DNA of 64,000 bases, from assembly GCF_008831285.2 (NCBI RefSeq), contig NC_045151.1:7265682-7329681 (forward strand), written 5' to 3'. Made by a program: the position numbers and the translations under genes. Positions 34,024-44,972 of the stretch are shown one piece after another; within the stretch, counting starts at the first letter, position 1, and each line of letters starts with the position of its first letter. Source of the stretch: Nymphaea colorata. Its lineage: Eukaryota; Streptophyta; Magnoliopsida; Nymphaeales; Nymphaeaceae. The notes beneath the pieces are model-generated. The model saw only the letters and a program-made list of their open reading frames with translations, was not told the origin of the DNA and did no database searches.

Positions 34024-34394
34024 ATAAGTTTTTAGTATAGTATCTCACATGCATTCATTATTAAAAAACATCACTATTTTTTCCACGTATGTTTTGTTCA
34101 ATCAAGGTGCTTGGTAACTATGTCAAATATTTGTTGTCACAAGTAGAAATTATATTTCATTTTTTCAGATTTTTATTGAGATAACATGCTTCCCTTTTAC
34201 CACATGTGAGAACACATGTTCTACCTTTTCTTCCGAACCTTCATTACAAGAGCTTACCCATGGCGGTGAATTAGTGAGATTTAAAAATGATTAGCTAGTC
34301 AATGGAAGAAATAGTTATATTGCGTAGACACTAACATGAGTATCAATGTTAAACATGGCTAATCTTGGAAAACTGAACTCTCTCTTTATATACA

Positions 34395-34425
34395 CACATG
34401 CATACACACACACCCACACACACTC

Positions 34426-34480
<55 letters not shown>

Positions 34481-35544
34481 CTATAACGTATATATAAATA
34501 TGTATATATATTATACATAATACGTATAGAAAATCATATGTCATACACATTACACAATATATTATATAAATAGCATATGTATTATACATATATGTATAAT
34601 ATATATATGTATATTATATATTATGCATATACAATGTGTAGTACATATATATTACGTATGTTATACATGTTATATTGTATATACGTATATGAATAATATT
34701 ACACAATACATATTTGTATATGTTATATATATTTCATACAACATGTGTACATAGTATGTTATATGTACGCTACAGATATACTATATATATTATATATGTT
34801 ACATATCTAATACATATAACAAGTTATACGTGTAACAAATATGTTATATACATGTATGTTATAATATATATTATATATAACATAATACGTATAACATATC
34901 ATATGTTATATAATCACATATTATTTATATAATATAATGTAGTACATCCATACTATATACATGTATCACATGTATAATACATTAATAGATATATATTGAA
35001 AATATGTTAGATATATTATGCATGTATAATATATGTAGCATGTACATGTACATGTATACATTTATGCATGTACATGTTATGTTATATAATATGTATTGTG
35101 TACAATATAACGTATGTATATATATATATATTATGTTATATAATATATATTACATATATATTACGTATATTATACATGTTATATTGTATATATGTGTATA
35201 TACTTAGAATAATATTACACAATACATGTTTGTATATGTTATATATATTCCATACAACATATATACATAATATGTTATATGTACGCTACAGATATACTAT
35301 ATATATTATATATGTATTATATATGTTACATATCTAATACATATAACAAGTTATACTTGTAACAAATATGTTATATACACGTGTATTATAATATATATTA
35401 TATATTACATAATACGTATAACATATCGTATGTTATATAATCACATATTATTTATATAATATAATGTAGTACATCCATACTTTATACATGTATTACATGT
35501 ATAATACATTAATACGTATATATCGAAAATATGTTAGATATATA
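34395..35544. repeat. AT-rich tandem array between the FAX3-like copies
   Basis: Starts with (CA)n/(TA)n at 34395-34475, then degenerate TATATA/TGTATA sequence. It contains a larger repeat of about 516 bp present twice (about 34520-35030 and 35035-35544), recognised by the word GTACGCTACAGATATACTAT at 34765 and 35281. Open frames here are low-complexity artefacts. Confidence 0.85.
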
Positions 35545-36480
35545 TCACAGGCCAAGAAATATGTCTTTTAACACTAGTTGCTTCAAAGAAGTGATTATCT
35601 TAAATAAAATTGCTCTTTGTTTCTCAGGCATGTCTTTTACAACTTGGAATGTACCCTTTTGAGTTTCAACAATATTGGGTGAAAGCATTGATTGATATGT
35701 GAAGTTGGGAAATGAATATATTATATGTTTGGGCATTTCGAGTGTAACTGGAAAATTTTCTAGATGTTTTAGGATATTTAGCTGCTTCAGCTAGGATATG
35801 TAAGGAAATTATATGATTTTAAATGGTGTCCACCTAATTTTGATATTCTAAGAAAGCCATGGTGCTTTTTGAAGATGTCTCTGAGCAGGTCAAAGTACAA
35901 GCAACGAAAGCTAAGAAATATATATCTTTGATTGCAGAACAAGTCACCATAGAGGGAAGGGAGTATCTTTCTTCTGCAGCGGAGAACCCTCCAAAGCCAG
36001 TAAAGGAAAGTGGAAACTTTTACTAGTGAAGGTGCTGAGTTGAAAAAAATATCTGAAATTCGTGATTTTTTCATTGGAATTCCATATGGTACTGATAGTG
36101 ATATTTTCTTTGCTGGCTTGCTTTTCACAACAAACCTATCGGTTTGTGATTTTTTTCTGGAATAAATTCTTGATTTTTAAATTCTTGATTTTTAGGTGCA
36201 GTGCTGTTCATCGGTGGATTTCTTTCCTTCATGCTAATTGTAAGCATTCCAGCAATTAGGTTTGACATGATTCTAGGAGGTGCACTGTTGTAAAGGAGCA
36301 TATTAAGCTTAAGAGGATGGAAAGCATGAAAATCTTCTGCCTTATTTTTACAGGGTCAAGCAGGTAAGTTTTTAGTATAGTATCTCACATGAATTCATTA
36401 TTAAAAAACATCACTATTTTTTCCCTGTATTTTTTGTTCAATTAAGGTGCTTGGTAACTATGTCAAATATCTGCTGTCAC
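35545..36480 (+). repeat. FAX3-like segmental duplication, unit 2
   Basis: Second copy of 32987-34140. It lacks about 232 bp (unit 1 positions 33285-33517, the intron 1 acceptor and the first half of exon 2) and has a 17 bp local duplication before the exon 3 acceptor. Confidence 0.95.
35844..36363 (+). pseudogene. FAX3-like copy 2 exon remnants
   Basis: Partial exon 2 (from about 35844, SKKAMVLFEDVSEQVKVQ onward, to 36077) and exon 3 (36196-36363, AVLFIGGFLSFMLIVSIPAI). It shares with copy 1 the frameshift after KPVKE, the TAA after GGALL and the TGA after LRGWKA. It keeps the GT donor after exon 3 (CAAGCAG|GTAAGT) that copy 1 lost. Confidence 0.8.
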
Positions 36481-36889
36481 TTATTTCTTCACTTGGGGGT
36501 GAAAAAGGCCGAAGTGGATCTTCATATTCTAAACATCAAAAGCATAAATTAAATGGCGCCTTCAAAATCATGAAATTTGTACCAAAATGAAACAACACAA
36601 GAAAGAAGGGACCCACCTTTGAAAAATGAAAGCAAGAAAGGGATTGATCTGAACCATCAGTTTGAAGATGGATGGTTAGAAAGCCTCTGGTAGCGCCGAG
36701 CGGTCCTGTTTCTGTATGCCAGTCATGTGACGTGACCACGATGGCAGAGAAGTGTTGGACGTTGTGGTTTGTGGGTCCCACTAGAAGGGAAATGGCGGAG
36801 GGAAACGAAATGGGCCCCTGAAACCGTCTTTCGTACGGAGGTAGCCGTTAGTAGGTCAATGGGCGCGAAATCGAACCAATGAGTCTCTG
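36481..36889 (+). promoter_or_regulatory. Upstream region of callose synthase gene
   Basis: Moderately GC-rich sequence before the CT-rich 5' UTR. It probably holds the promoter, but I see no confident TATA box or named cis-element. A minus-strand frame (36536-36781) is not supported. Confidence 0.4.
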
Positions 36890-36972
36890 CCTTGGTGAAG
36901 AACAAAGCCCTTGGCTGACTGGAACTCGGTCACGCTGTCTCTTGCGCTCTCTCCCTCCTCCTTCCTTCTCCT
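36890..36972 (+). other. Probable callose synthase 5' UTR exon
   Basis: Pyrimidine-rich leader (CTCTCTCCCTCCTCCTTCC) followed by a strong GTAAGC donor at 36973. The matching acceptor TTGATGCAG ends at 37519, giving a 5' UTR intron of about 547 bp. The transcription start is estimated. Confidence 0.55.
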
Positions 36973-37554
36973 GTAAGCATGTCGCCATTCTGATAATCTC
37001 TGACGTCCCGTCTTTTTCTTCGTTGTTTTGATTGTTCGTGCATTGTCATGGGTTTATCGATTGTTCTGTATTTGGTGTGGCCGCTTCCTTCCATCAAACT
37101 CTGTTTCAATCAATTCCCTCTTTTCTTGGGTCATTTGGATGTCATTTTCGGTTCTGTACCTTTGTTTAGGTGCTAGGGTTGTTGTTTTTGGTTGGAAATT
37201 TTAGGTGATATTTTCACTTGTTTGGAGGCAGATAATCTAGTTTTTATGTTTCATGGTCCCCTTTTTGGGTTATCGTTTCTCTGCTTTGTTTCTTTATTGA
37301 TCTCATTAACGTCGAGGTTGTTGACGTTTCTTGTTTTGGCGCTTAGTGGTTGTCTTGTCGATCGAGGGTTTTGGCCTTAACTGTTTACTTCATTTTCTGG
37401 ATATTGATTTGGAGCCTGACACTTGTAGTTCTTTTGAATTTCTCCTTTCTTCTTTCTTGCGTCCGGCGGATTGTTGATTGCTTGCTTGGCTATTGGTCGT
37501 TCTATGTATCTTGATGCAGCGACAGAGTGGAGTTTAATGTTTTGAGGGGGCAAG

Positions 37555-37751
37555 ATGTCAAGCCAATTGGGAGATGTTGGTGGAGGCGGTCCTGAGTAGG
37601 GAGCGTCGGGGTGGGGCTGATGCGTTCGGGCAAGCTGTTAGCGGCATTGTGGGAAACGACCCCTGCTCTCTTGCGAGGAGCGCAGATATTGATGTGATAC
37701 TCAGAGCAGCTGACGAAGTACAAGAAGTTGATCCCAATGTCGCTCGGATTT
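37555..37751 (+). pseudogene. CALS9-like: Callose synthase coding exon 1
   Basis: ATG 37555 gives MSS. One extra C at 37564 then shifts out of NWEMLVEAVLSRERRGGADA. The latter frame could start alone at ATG 37574 and continues DIDVILRAADEVQEVDPNVA to donor ATTT|GTGAGT. Skipping only about seven residues, an alternative start might be tolerated. Confidence 0.8.
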
Positions 37752-37991
37752 GTGAGTTCTTTCAATCTTACGGTTTGAATTTTTTTGGGTCTGCTGATGT
37801 GGTAGCGTGATTGTGTTTTACTTTTAGTTGCTTCATGGGCTCGTGTTCCAGTGAAGTTTAGGTGTCGTTTGACCTGAAAATGAAGTTTGCCATTTTGGTA
37901 TACGCGGTTTCCAGTTCCCTCCATGATGATGGCCTTTGATTCATTTAATAGCAGATGCTCTTCTCCATATTCGGTCAAAATGAAATATTTC

Positions 37992-38278
37992 TGTTAGAAT
38001 ATATTGTAATGGGGAACCGGGTCCATATCTGGACCCGGTCCTATGGGGCATGGGTATCGAGGCTGGCTCGGTACCCTAGGCGGCACTCTTTCTCTCCCTC
38101 CTATTTATTCTTCACTTACATGTAATTGTTGAGTTAAGTGAATATAATTTTCTTTCTCCTAGGGTTGCGGTTTGCCCCTAGGTCAGAGCTTCCCTGTGGT
38201 TTTTCACCTCTTTCTGAGGTTTTCCACGTATATTGTGTGTTCTTTCTCTGCTCTCTCCTTGTGGTTCGTGTTTCTACA
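37992..38278 (+). repeat. Copia C 5' LTR
   Basis: 287 bp, TG...CA ends. Contains inverted words GGGTCCATATCTGGACCCGG and CGAGGCTGGCTCGGTACC. Confidence 0.95.
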
Positions 38279-38291
38279 TGGTATCAGAACC
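38279..38291 (+). promoter_or_regulatory. Copia C primer binding site
   Basis: TGGTATCAGAACC immediately after the LTR, complementary to initiator tRNA-Met. Confidence 0.92.
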
Positions 38292-38324
38292 ACCGCGTGT
38301 GAGATCGTTGGTGTGCAAGTAGTG

Positions 38325-38660
38325 TTTTTCCGCCGTCCCCGTTTCCCGTGCCGCCTCCGTTGCCGTTTCCAGCACCGCCGCCGTCGCAGTTCCCAGCGCC
38401 ACCGCTGTCACTGCTCCTAGCACCGCCGCCGTCCAGGAACGCCGCCGTCGTCCAGCACCGCCACTGCCGTCGTTCCAAGCGCCGCCGCCGGTGTGGTTCT
38501 TTTTTGTTGACGTCCTGCACTGCCGCCATCGCCGCTCCCAGCGCCGCCGCCGACTGGGTTATCTCCGCTGCTATTATTGCATTATTTTTTCTGCGCCGCC
38601 GCCGGCTGTCTTGTTTCCGCCGCTGTGGGTTGTGCCTTCTCTGCCGCCGGTTGTGACCTT
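38325..38660 (+). repeat. Copia C leader, GCC/CCG triplet-rich
   Basis: Many GCCGCC and CACCGCCG words. The composition produces open frames on both strands (for example 38348-38656 + and 38284-38733 -) that I do not regard as genes. Confidence 0.8.
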
Positions 38661-38674
38661 CTTTGGGGATTGAG

Positions 38675-39430
38675 ATGGCTGATGCAGTGATCCCCAAGCT
38701 TGATGATGCCCTGGACACGGGCAGCAATACCAAGAGTGAGAACTTGCCTGTTCATGTCACTTCCATCCGGCTGAACAAAGATAACTATCTCTCGTGGTCT
38801 GCTGCCCTAGAAATCGGAATTACTAGTCGTGGTCGCTTGCACTATATCACTGGGGAGAAACCTGCGCCTTCTAAAACTGATTCGCATTGGCCGACCTGGG
38901 CATTGGAAGATAGTCAGGTTAAAGTATGGATTATTAGTTCAGTTTCCGCAGATATTCAGCCTTTGATCTTGCGTAAATCAACTGCCTATGATATGTGGAC
39001 TGTTCTTGCACGAATGTATGGTCGTAAGAAGCGTGTTTTACGTGCATATCAAATCAAACATAGCATATATGCTCTTAAACAGGGTGATTTATTTGTTGCC
39101 TCCTTCTATGCCGCCCTGAAGACCAAATGGGAAGAACTTGATTATCATGTGAATGATGATTGGAAATGTGGTGTAGATCATGCCCTGTATTGGGAAAAGG
39201 AATGGATGGACCGCACCTTTATCTTCCTTGGAGGCCTGCGTGATGAGTTTGAAACCATTCGGAGCCAGATTCTTAACTGTGATGAGATTCCTGGGATCGA
39301 AGAGGTGTATGCTCGTATTGAGTCTGAGGAGCAACGGCGCCAGATTATGTATATTGACTCCAGTCAGGGGAGTTCTCCAGCAGCCTTTGTGAGCCATACT
39401 TCAGGGACAGGGCAACGTCCTACTCGATGA
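38675..39430 (+). pseudogene. gag: Copia C gag
   Basis: Starts at ATG 38675 (MADAVIPKLDDALD). Contains VTSIRLNKDNYLSWSAALEI, typical of the N-terminal DUF4219/UBN2 gag region, then WIISSVSADIQPLILRKSTA, MYGRKKRVLRAYQIKHSIYA, FLGGLRDEFETIRSQIL and RIESEEQRRQIM. TGA at 39428-39430 stands between TR and the zinc knuckle CSHCNKVGH. It is in frame with the following pol sequence, so a single nonsense change, or a tolerated stop, separates them. Confidence 0.93.
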
Positions 39431-41566
39431 TGCAGCCATTGCAACAAAGTGGGTCATTCTGTTGATTTTTGTTGGGATCTTCATCCTGAGAAGCGTCTCG
39501 TCCGGGGTCGTCCTCCTCCTCATCGCCGTGCTCCTTCTGTGCCCGAGCCTAGTTCGGGGTCGTCCAATGTTGCCAAATCCAAGCTCTCCTCAGATCAACT
39601 CAAAGAGTTGCAAGCATACATTAATCGTTTGTCTACCCAGGATGATGTTTCTACTTCTGAGGGGGCTAAGTTAGCCCAGGCCCTGGTTGCTATTAGTGAT
39701 CAAGGTAATTCCTCTCTCGGTGATTGGATTGTTGACAATGGGGCTACTCATCATATGACAGAGGATCTTATGATGTTTCAAGAGTACAAGTTGACCTCTG
39801 GGCAGCAGCGTGTGTCTATGGCTGATGGTTCTTCTATCTCTGTGGCTGGAAAAGGGAGTTTATCATTACTGAACAAATATTGTCTTCATAATGCCCTGCA
39901 TGTTCCCAATATTCCCGTAAATTTGTTATCTGTCAGCAGTATTACCAAAGAGCTAAACTGTAATCTAATTTTCTCTGCTGATTGTTGTTTCTTGCAGGAC
40001 TTGGGGACGGGGCAGAAGATTGGGATTGGTTCGGTTATTGATGGCCTCTACAGACTGCCCGTACATGTTGCTTCTGCTTTGATTTCAGCCACTAGTGGAC
40101 AGTTGCCTGGCGTGGAGGATAGATCCGTCATTATGCGCTGGCACGAGAGACTTGGTCATCTTCCATTCCAGTTGCTTAAAAAGTTGTTTCCTAGGATGTT
40201 TCATTCTGTTTCTTTGGACACCTTCGCCTGTGAAGTGTGTCAGTTGTCTAACCATGTTAGGGCCTCGTACCCTATTTCGTTCAATAAAGCCAACCGTCCT
40301 TTTGCTTTGGTTCACTCTGATGTTTGGGGTCCTTCGGGAGTACCCACTTGTCGTGGCTTTCACTATTTCATGACTCTTATTGATGACTACTCCCGGTGTA
40401 CGTTCGTGTATTTGTTGAAAGAACGTAGTGAAGTTCCCGGCATTGTCAAAAACTTTGTGGCATTTGTCGAAACTCAATTCCAAACCACTGTTCAGGCCTT
40501 ATGTACTGACAATGCCCGAGAGTATGTCTCCCAATCCCTTGATGACTTCTTGCGAAGCAAGGGTATTATTCATGAAACATCCTGTAGCTACACCCCTCCT
40601 TAGAATGGCGTGGCTGAAAGAAAAAACCGTCATTTGTTAAATGTTACCCGGGCCATTATGTTTCAACGTCATGTCCCTAAGAGGTACTGGGGAGACGCAC
40701 TTCTCACTAGTGCTCACCTTATCAACCGTATGCCTACTCGTGTGTTGAATGGTCATTCTCCTTATTCTATGTTGTGGCCTACTCAGAATCCCTGGCCTTT
40801 GAAGCCTCGGGTATTTGGGTGTGTTTGTTTTGTCCATGATCATAGTCCCACTCTCAAGAAACTTGACCCTCGGTCCATCAAAGCAGTCTTTTTGGGGTAT
40901 TCCTCCACCCAGAAGGGATACAAGTGTGTTGACCCTAGCACTTCCAGAGTATATGTCTCCAGGGATGTTACCTTTCATGAACATGAGGCATACTTTCCTG
41001 CGAATCCTCTTCAGGGGGAGTGTCTAGGTGACAGAAGGGAAGAGTATTCTTCGCATCAGTTGGTTCAGTTCATGGATTTCTTGGATTATACGGTTAGTTC
41101 TCCAAGTGTGGAAGACGCTCTCAGTGAGGACAGAGACAGTCATATGGAGGGGGGCCCTGTGGAAGAACAGGGTCGTGATCACCTATTTGGTCAGGTTTAC
41201 AACAGGAAGAGGAAAGATGTGATGGAAGACGTTGATGCTACCAATCCCAATCTTCCCAATCTTGTGAGTTCCCCGGATGATCCAAGTCCAATGAATGAAG
41301 AACTTCCCATAGCCCTGCGCAAGGGCACCAGGTCATGTACTTCTCATCCTATTCAGAGATTTGTTTCGTATGCAAAACTCAGTAAAGACTACAAGTGCTT
41401 TGTTACTTCTTTATCTATGGCTGTTATTCCCAGGTCAGTGGAAGATGCCAGGGAGGATCCTAAATGGCTACAGGCCATGACAGAGGAGATGGATGCCCTG
41501 GAAAAGAACAATACGTGGGAGGTTGTTGATATCCCCAAGGGAACTCACTTAGTTGGTTCCAAGTAG
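39431..41566 (+). pseudogene. pol: Copia C protease and integrase
   Basis: Same frame as gag. Zinc knuckle CSHCNKVGHSVDFCWDLHP, protease WIVDNGATHHMT (catalytic D-N-G in place of D-S/T-G, a variation to check), pre-integrase VIMRWHERLGHLPFQLLKKL, and an integrase core with HSDVWG, ALCTDNAREY and NGVAERKNRHLL holding the D, D and E residues. TAG at 40601-40603 falls between the second D and E, where glutamine is expected. Downstream come KRYWGDALLTSAHLINRMPT, FGCVCFVHDHSP, VFLGYSSTQKGYKC and the RT start WLQAMTEEMDALEKNNTWEV. TAG at 41564 replaces tryptophan in the SKWVF motif. Confidence 0.92.
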
Positions 41567-41616
41567 GTGTTTAATGTGAAGTACAAACCTGATGGCACTG
41601 TAGAACGCTATAAAGC

Positions 41617-42522
41617 TTGGACCAACTTGATGTCAAGAACGCCTTCTTGAATGGTCACCTTGAGGAAGAAGTCTATATGAGCATGCCGCCTGGATATGCT
41701 CAGAACGGGAAGTGTTGCTATCTCAAGAAAGCTTTGTATGGTCTCAAGCAGTCCCCTAGAGCTTGGTTTGAAAGACTAAGGGTTGTAATGAAGACTAATG
41801 TATATAAACAGGGAAATGGTGATCACACCCTCTTCATCAAGCAGAGAAATGGCCTGGTGAGCCTTCTACTTGTATATGTTGATGATATGATTGTCACAGG
41901 TGATGACGAAGAGGAAAAAAAGAAGATGAAAGAAACGTTAGCTGCGGAATTCGATCTCAAAGATCTAGGTAAACTAAGGTATTTTTTGGGGATTGAGATC
42001 GCGCGATCTGAGACTGGACTTGTTATGAGCCAAAAAAAATACACTTTGGATCTTCTAAAAGAAACATGTAAACTGGGATGCATGGACCAACTTGATGTCA
42101 AGAACGCCTTCTTGAATGGTCACCTTGAGGAAGAAGTCTATATGAGCATGCCGCCTGGATATGCTCAGAACGGGAAGTGTTGCTATCTCAAGAAAGCTTT
42201 GTATGGTCTCAAGCAGTCCCCTAGAGCTTGGTTTGAAAGACTAAGGGTTGTAATGAAGACTAATGTATATAAACAGGGAAATGGTGATCACACCCTCTTC
42301 ATCAAGCAGAGAAATGGCCTGGTGAGCCTTCTACTTGTATATGTTGATGATATGATTGTCACAGGTGATGACGAAGAGGAAAAAAAGAAGATGAAAGAAA
42401 CGTTAGCTGCGGAATTCGATCTCAAAGATCTAGGTAAACTAAGGTATTTTTTGGGGATTGAGATCGCGCGATCTGAGACTGGACTTGTTATGAGCCAAAA
42501 AAATACACTTTGGATCTTCTAA
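41617..42522 (+). pseudogene. pol: Copia C reverse transcriptase with duplicated core
   Basis: One open frame carries the RT palm twice: two copies each of FLNGHLEEEVYM, YGLKQSPRAWFERL, LVYVDDMIVTGD and FFLGIEIA-type segments (here YFLGIEIARSE). The junction LGC/MDQLDV is in frame because the unit is 155 codons long. The frame ends prematurely at 42522 after SQKNTLWIF because of the missing A in unit 2. Confidence 0.93.
41618..42082 (+). repeat. Copia C RT tandem duplication, unit 1
   Basis: 465 bp encoding DQLDVKNAFLNGHLEEEVYM through YVDD, DLKDLGKLRYFLGIEIA and LLKETCKLGC. It is joined upstream to VERYKA after loss of the GFTQ...TFAPVA block. Confidence 0.95.
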
Positions 42523-42546
42523 AAGAAACATGTAAACTGGGATGCA
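42083..42546 (+). repeat. Copia C RT tandem duplication, unit 2
   Basis: Head-to-tail copy of 41618-42082. The only difference I see is one A fewer in the poly-A run (seven instead of eight) near 42496, which shifts the frame just before YTLDLLKETC. Confidence 0.95.
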
Positions 42547-43313
42547 GGCCCTTTCTTACTCCAATGGAGTCTGGCACAAGGATAAGTATCAAATCTGGGA
42601 CTATCTTGGATGAGGAAGGAAAAGGGAGGTATCAGCGGCTGGCTGGTAAACTTATTTATCTCACTCTTACTCGCCCGGATATTACATATGCTATGGGTGT
42701 GTTAAGTCAGTTTATGCATGCCCCTACTGATTGTCATTGGAAAAGTGCTGAAAGAGTATTGGGATACTTAAAGAATGACCCAGGGAAAGGACTGCTCTAC
42801 ACTCGACAAGATCAACTCAGCATTGAAGGATACTCTGACGCCGACTGGGCAGGATGCACAGATACTAGGAGGTCTACCACAGGATACTGCATCTTTCTTG
42901 GAGGTAACCTTGTGGTATGGAGAAGTAAAAGACAAGAAGTTTGTTCCAGGTCCAGTGCTGAGGCTGAATACAGGGCGGTTGCTATGGGGGTTACAGAGAT
43001 GTTATGGCTCAAAATTCTTTTAGCAGATATTGGGTTTAAAATGGAAGAGAAGATGAGGATGTATTGTGACAACAAGTCTGCTATTAACTTGGCAAACAAT
43101 CCGGTCATGCACAACAGAACCAAACATGTGGAGATCGATCGCCACTTCATACGGGAACACATAAATTCAAAGGAGTTGATTCTGCCCTATATGAAGTCTG
43201 AAGATCAAGTTGCTGATGTCTTAACTAAGTCTTTATGTACATCTCAATTTGAGAAAAATGTTAACAAGCTTGGCATGTTTGACATGTATGCCAAGCTTGA
43301 GGGGGAGTGTTAG
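42510..43313 (+). pseudogene. pol: Copia C RT end and RNase H
   Basis: DLLKETCKLGCRPFLTPMES, YQRLAGKLIYLTLTRPDITY and MGVLSQFMHAPTDCHWKSAE, then RNase H with GYSDADWAGCTDTRRSTTGY, RSSAEAEYRAVAMGVTEMLW and YCDNKSAINLANNPV...HVEIDRHFIRE, ending KLEGEC at TAG 43311. The domain itself is undamaged; only its frame linkage to the RT is broken. Confidence 0.95.
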
Positions 43314-43594
43314 AATATATTGTAATGGGGAACCTGGTCCATATCTGGACCCGGTCCTATGGGGCACGGGTACCGAGGCTGGCTCGGTACCCTAGGCGTC
43401 ACTCTTTCTCTCCTTCCTATTTATTCTTCACTTACATGTAATTGTTGAGTTAAGTGAATATAATTTTCTCTCTCCTAGGGTTGCGGTTTGCCCCTAGGTC
43501 AGAGCTTCCCCGTGGTTTTTCACCTCTTTCTGAGGTTTTCCACGTATATTGTGTGTTCTTTCTCTGCTCTCTCCTTGTGGTTCGTGTTTCTACA
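43308..43594 (+). repeat. Copia C 3' LTR
   Basis: Preceded by purine tract GAGGGGGAG (43299-43307) and followed by target duplication ATTTC. Confidence 0.95.
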
Positions 43595-44972
43595 ATTTCT
43601 ATTATAGAAACCATGCCCATCCTAGAAGCAAGTACCACACGTGTTTCTTTGTCTCCAATTCTGTGATAGATGATTGTTTCAATGGTTAGTTAGCTGGATT
43701 TCCGTGAAAATTCTGATTATAACAAACCCATATGGAGTGTCATGATCTCCAGATCTTTATTTTGGGATCTCTCAAGACTGGTTTGAGTCGCATAGTGTAC
43801 AGATAATTGGGTACAATAAAGAAAATAAAACACCCTGATGTTAGTGTTCTGAAAATTATCAAGAGCCTGATTGTTTGGTGAATACTGCTTGAGCATCTTC
43901 TAGAAGTTGAAAACACTGGCTTTGTTGAATCTATGCATCAAGTTTCTATTTTTAGGTTCAATAAGTGTGGGCAGTGAAGTTTATGCATCTTACTTTCTAT
44001 ATTTGTTTCTGATTACCAATGCACTTGAATAAAGTATTTATTGGGTTGGGGTTTTTCAATTATATTCTTCTTGACCAAAAACCTGGGTTCTCTAATGGTT
44101 CGTTGGATGATAACTATTTGCATGAAGCTAGCACCATTTGCGATCCCTAATCTTGCACTAGAAGCTGTAGCCTGCTAGCAAGTGCTTAGTCACGGGCCTG
44201 TGAATGTGGACTTGTTGGCGTTACTTAATGGAAAAATTACAATCAAGAAAGACAAAGATATTGAGAGTTTTCTATTTGTCTATCTTTGTGGATAACTTTG
44301 AGCTGAATTGAGACATTCTTTCAGAAAAGAATATTGTCTACAACTCATTGAAGATGGATCCCAAACATTATGTTACTGTTCTCACCGATCCTTGAAAGTT
44401 TTGTTGAATGTGTCATTACTGATAAGATAATCCAGAGCTGCAGGCCAATCTGTGATGGTTTTTATAATTCACATCCTTCAGATAGCATAACTCCTTTGAA
44501 ACCTTTCCTCTTCACTGTTTAGTTAGGTAAAGTTCGTTCTGATCAGTAGTGAAGAAGTTTGAAATAATCAAAAGCGAAATTTTGGTATTTAGTTTCGGCA
44601 GAGCTGTTTGAAATGATGTAACCATGTTATATTCCATTATTGTTATAATAGTTCCAAAAAGGCTACATTGTAGTCCCTGCATTCATAGTTGGCCTACCCA
44701 AAAACTCATTGGGGCTTGCACTTTTGACTTGATGAGTCAACTCGGACAACTTTAGCTGGATCAAGACTGACTTTATTGATTTTTTTAGTACAGTGAAAAG
44801 CATGTTGTGAGGAGAAGTGATCTGGGACAACTTCACCCGTGTTCGATGGCCTGATATGAATCATGTATACAACTTTCACCTGAGTGAAGAATGTCTTATA
44901 AATCAAACACACTCTTAATTCAAAGGAGATTCAGAGTTTAATGCCCTCCGAGTACCTCTCTTGAAACTTGTC

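Larger units (their letters stand above)
32987..34140 (+). repeat. FAX3-like segmental duplication, unit 1
   Basis: Nearly identical to 35545-36480. Begins TCACAGGCCAAGAAATATG and ends in the intron after exon 3 at TTGTTGTCAC. It contains the end of intron 1, exons 2 and 3, and part of intron 3. Confidence 0.95.
37992..43594 (+). mobile_element. Copia element C, full-length but defective
   Basis: A second copia family, sense orientation, in the first coding intron of the callose synthase gene. The 287 bp LTRs start TGTTAGAATATAT and end TTTCTACA. The target duplication ATTTC lies at 37987-37991 and 43595-43599. Gag, zinc knuckle, protease, integrase, reverse transcriptase and RNase H are all present in copia order. 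Defects are stops at 39428 (TGA), 40601 (TAG) and 41564 (TAG), a deletion of the RT N-terminal block near 41617, and a 465 bp tandem duplication of the RT core with a frameshift. The LTRs differ at about seven positions by eye (2-3 percent), the youngest of the three elements. Confidence 0.96.

Noticed and set aside
34315-35337. Several frames of 60-90 codons rich in Tyr, Ile, Met and Cys
   Set aside because: They are translations of the TATA/TGTATA array.
37502-37978. 158-codon minus-strand frame opposite callose synthase exon 1
   Set aside because: It is antisense to a recognised exon and has no family resemblance.
38284-38733. Open frames on both strands in the Copia C leader
   Set aside because: They are translations of GCC/CCG triplet repeats before the true gag start at 38675.
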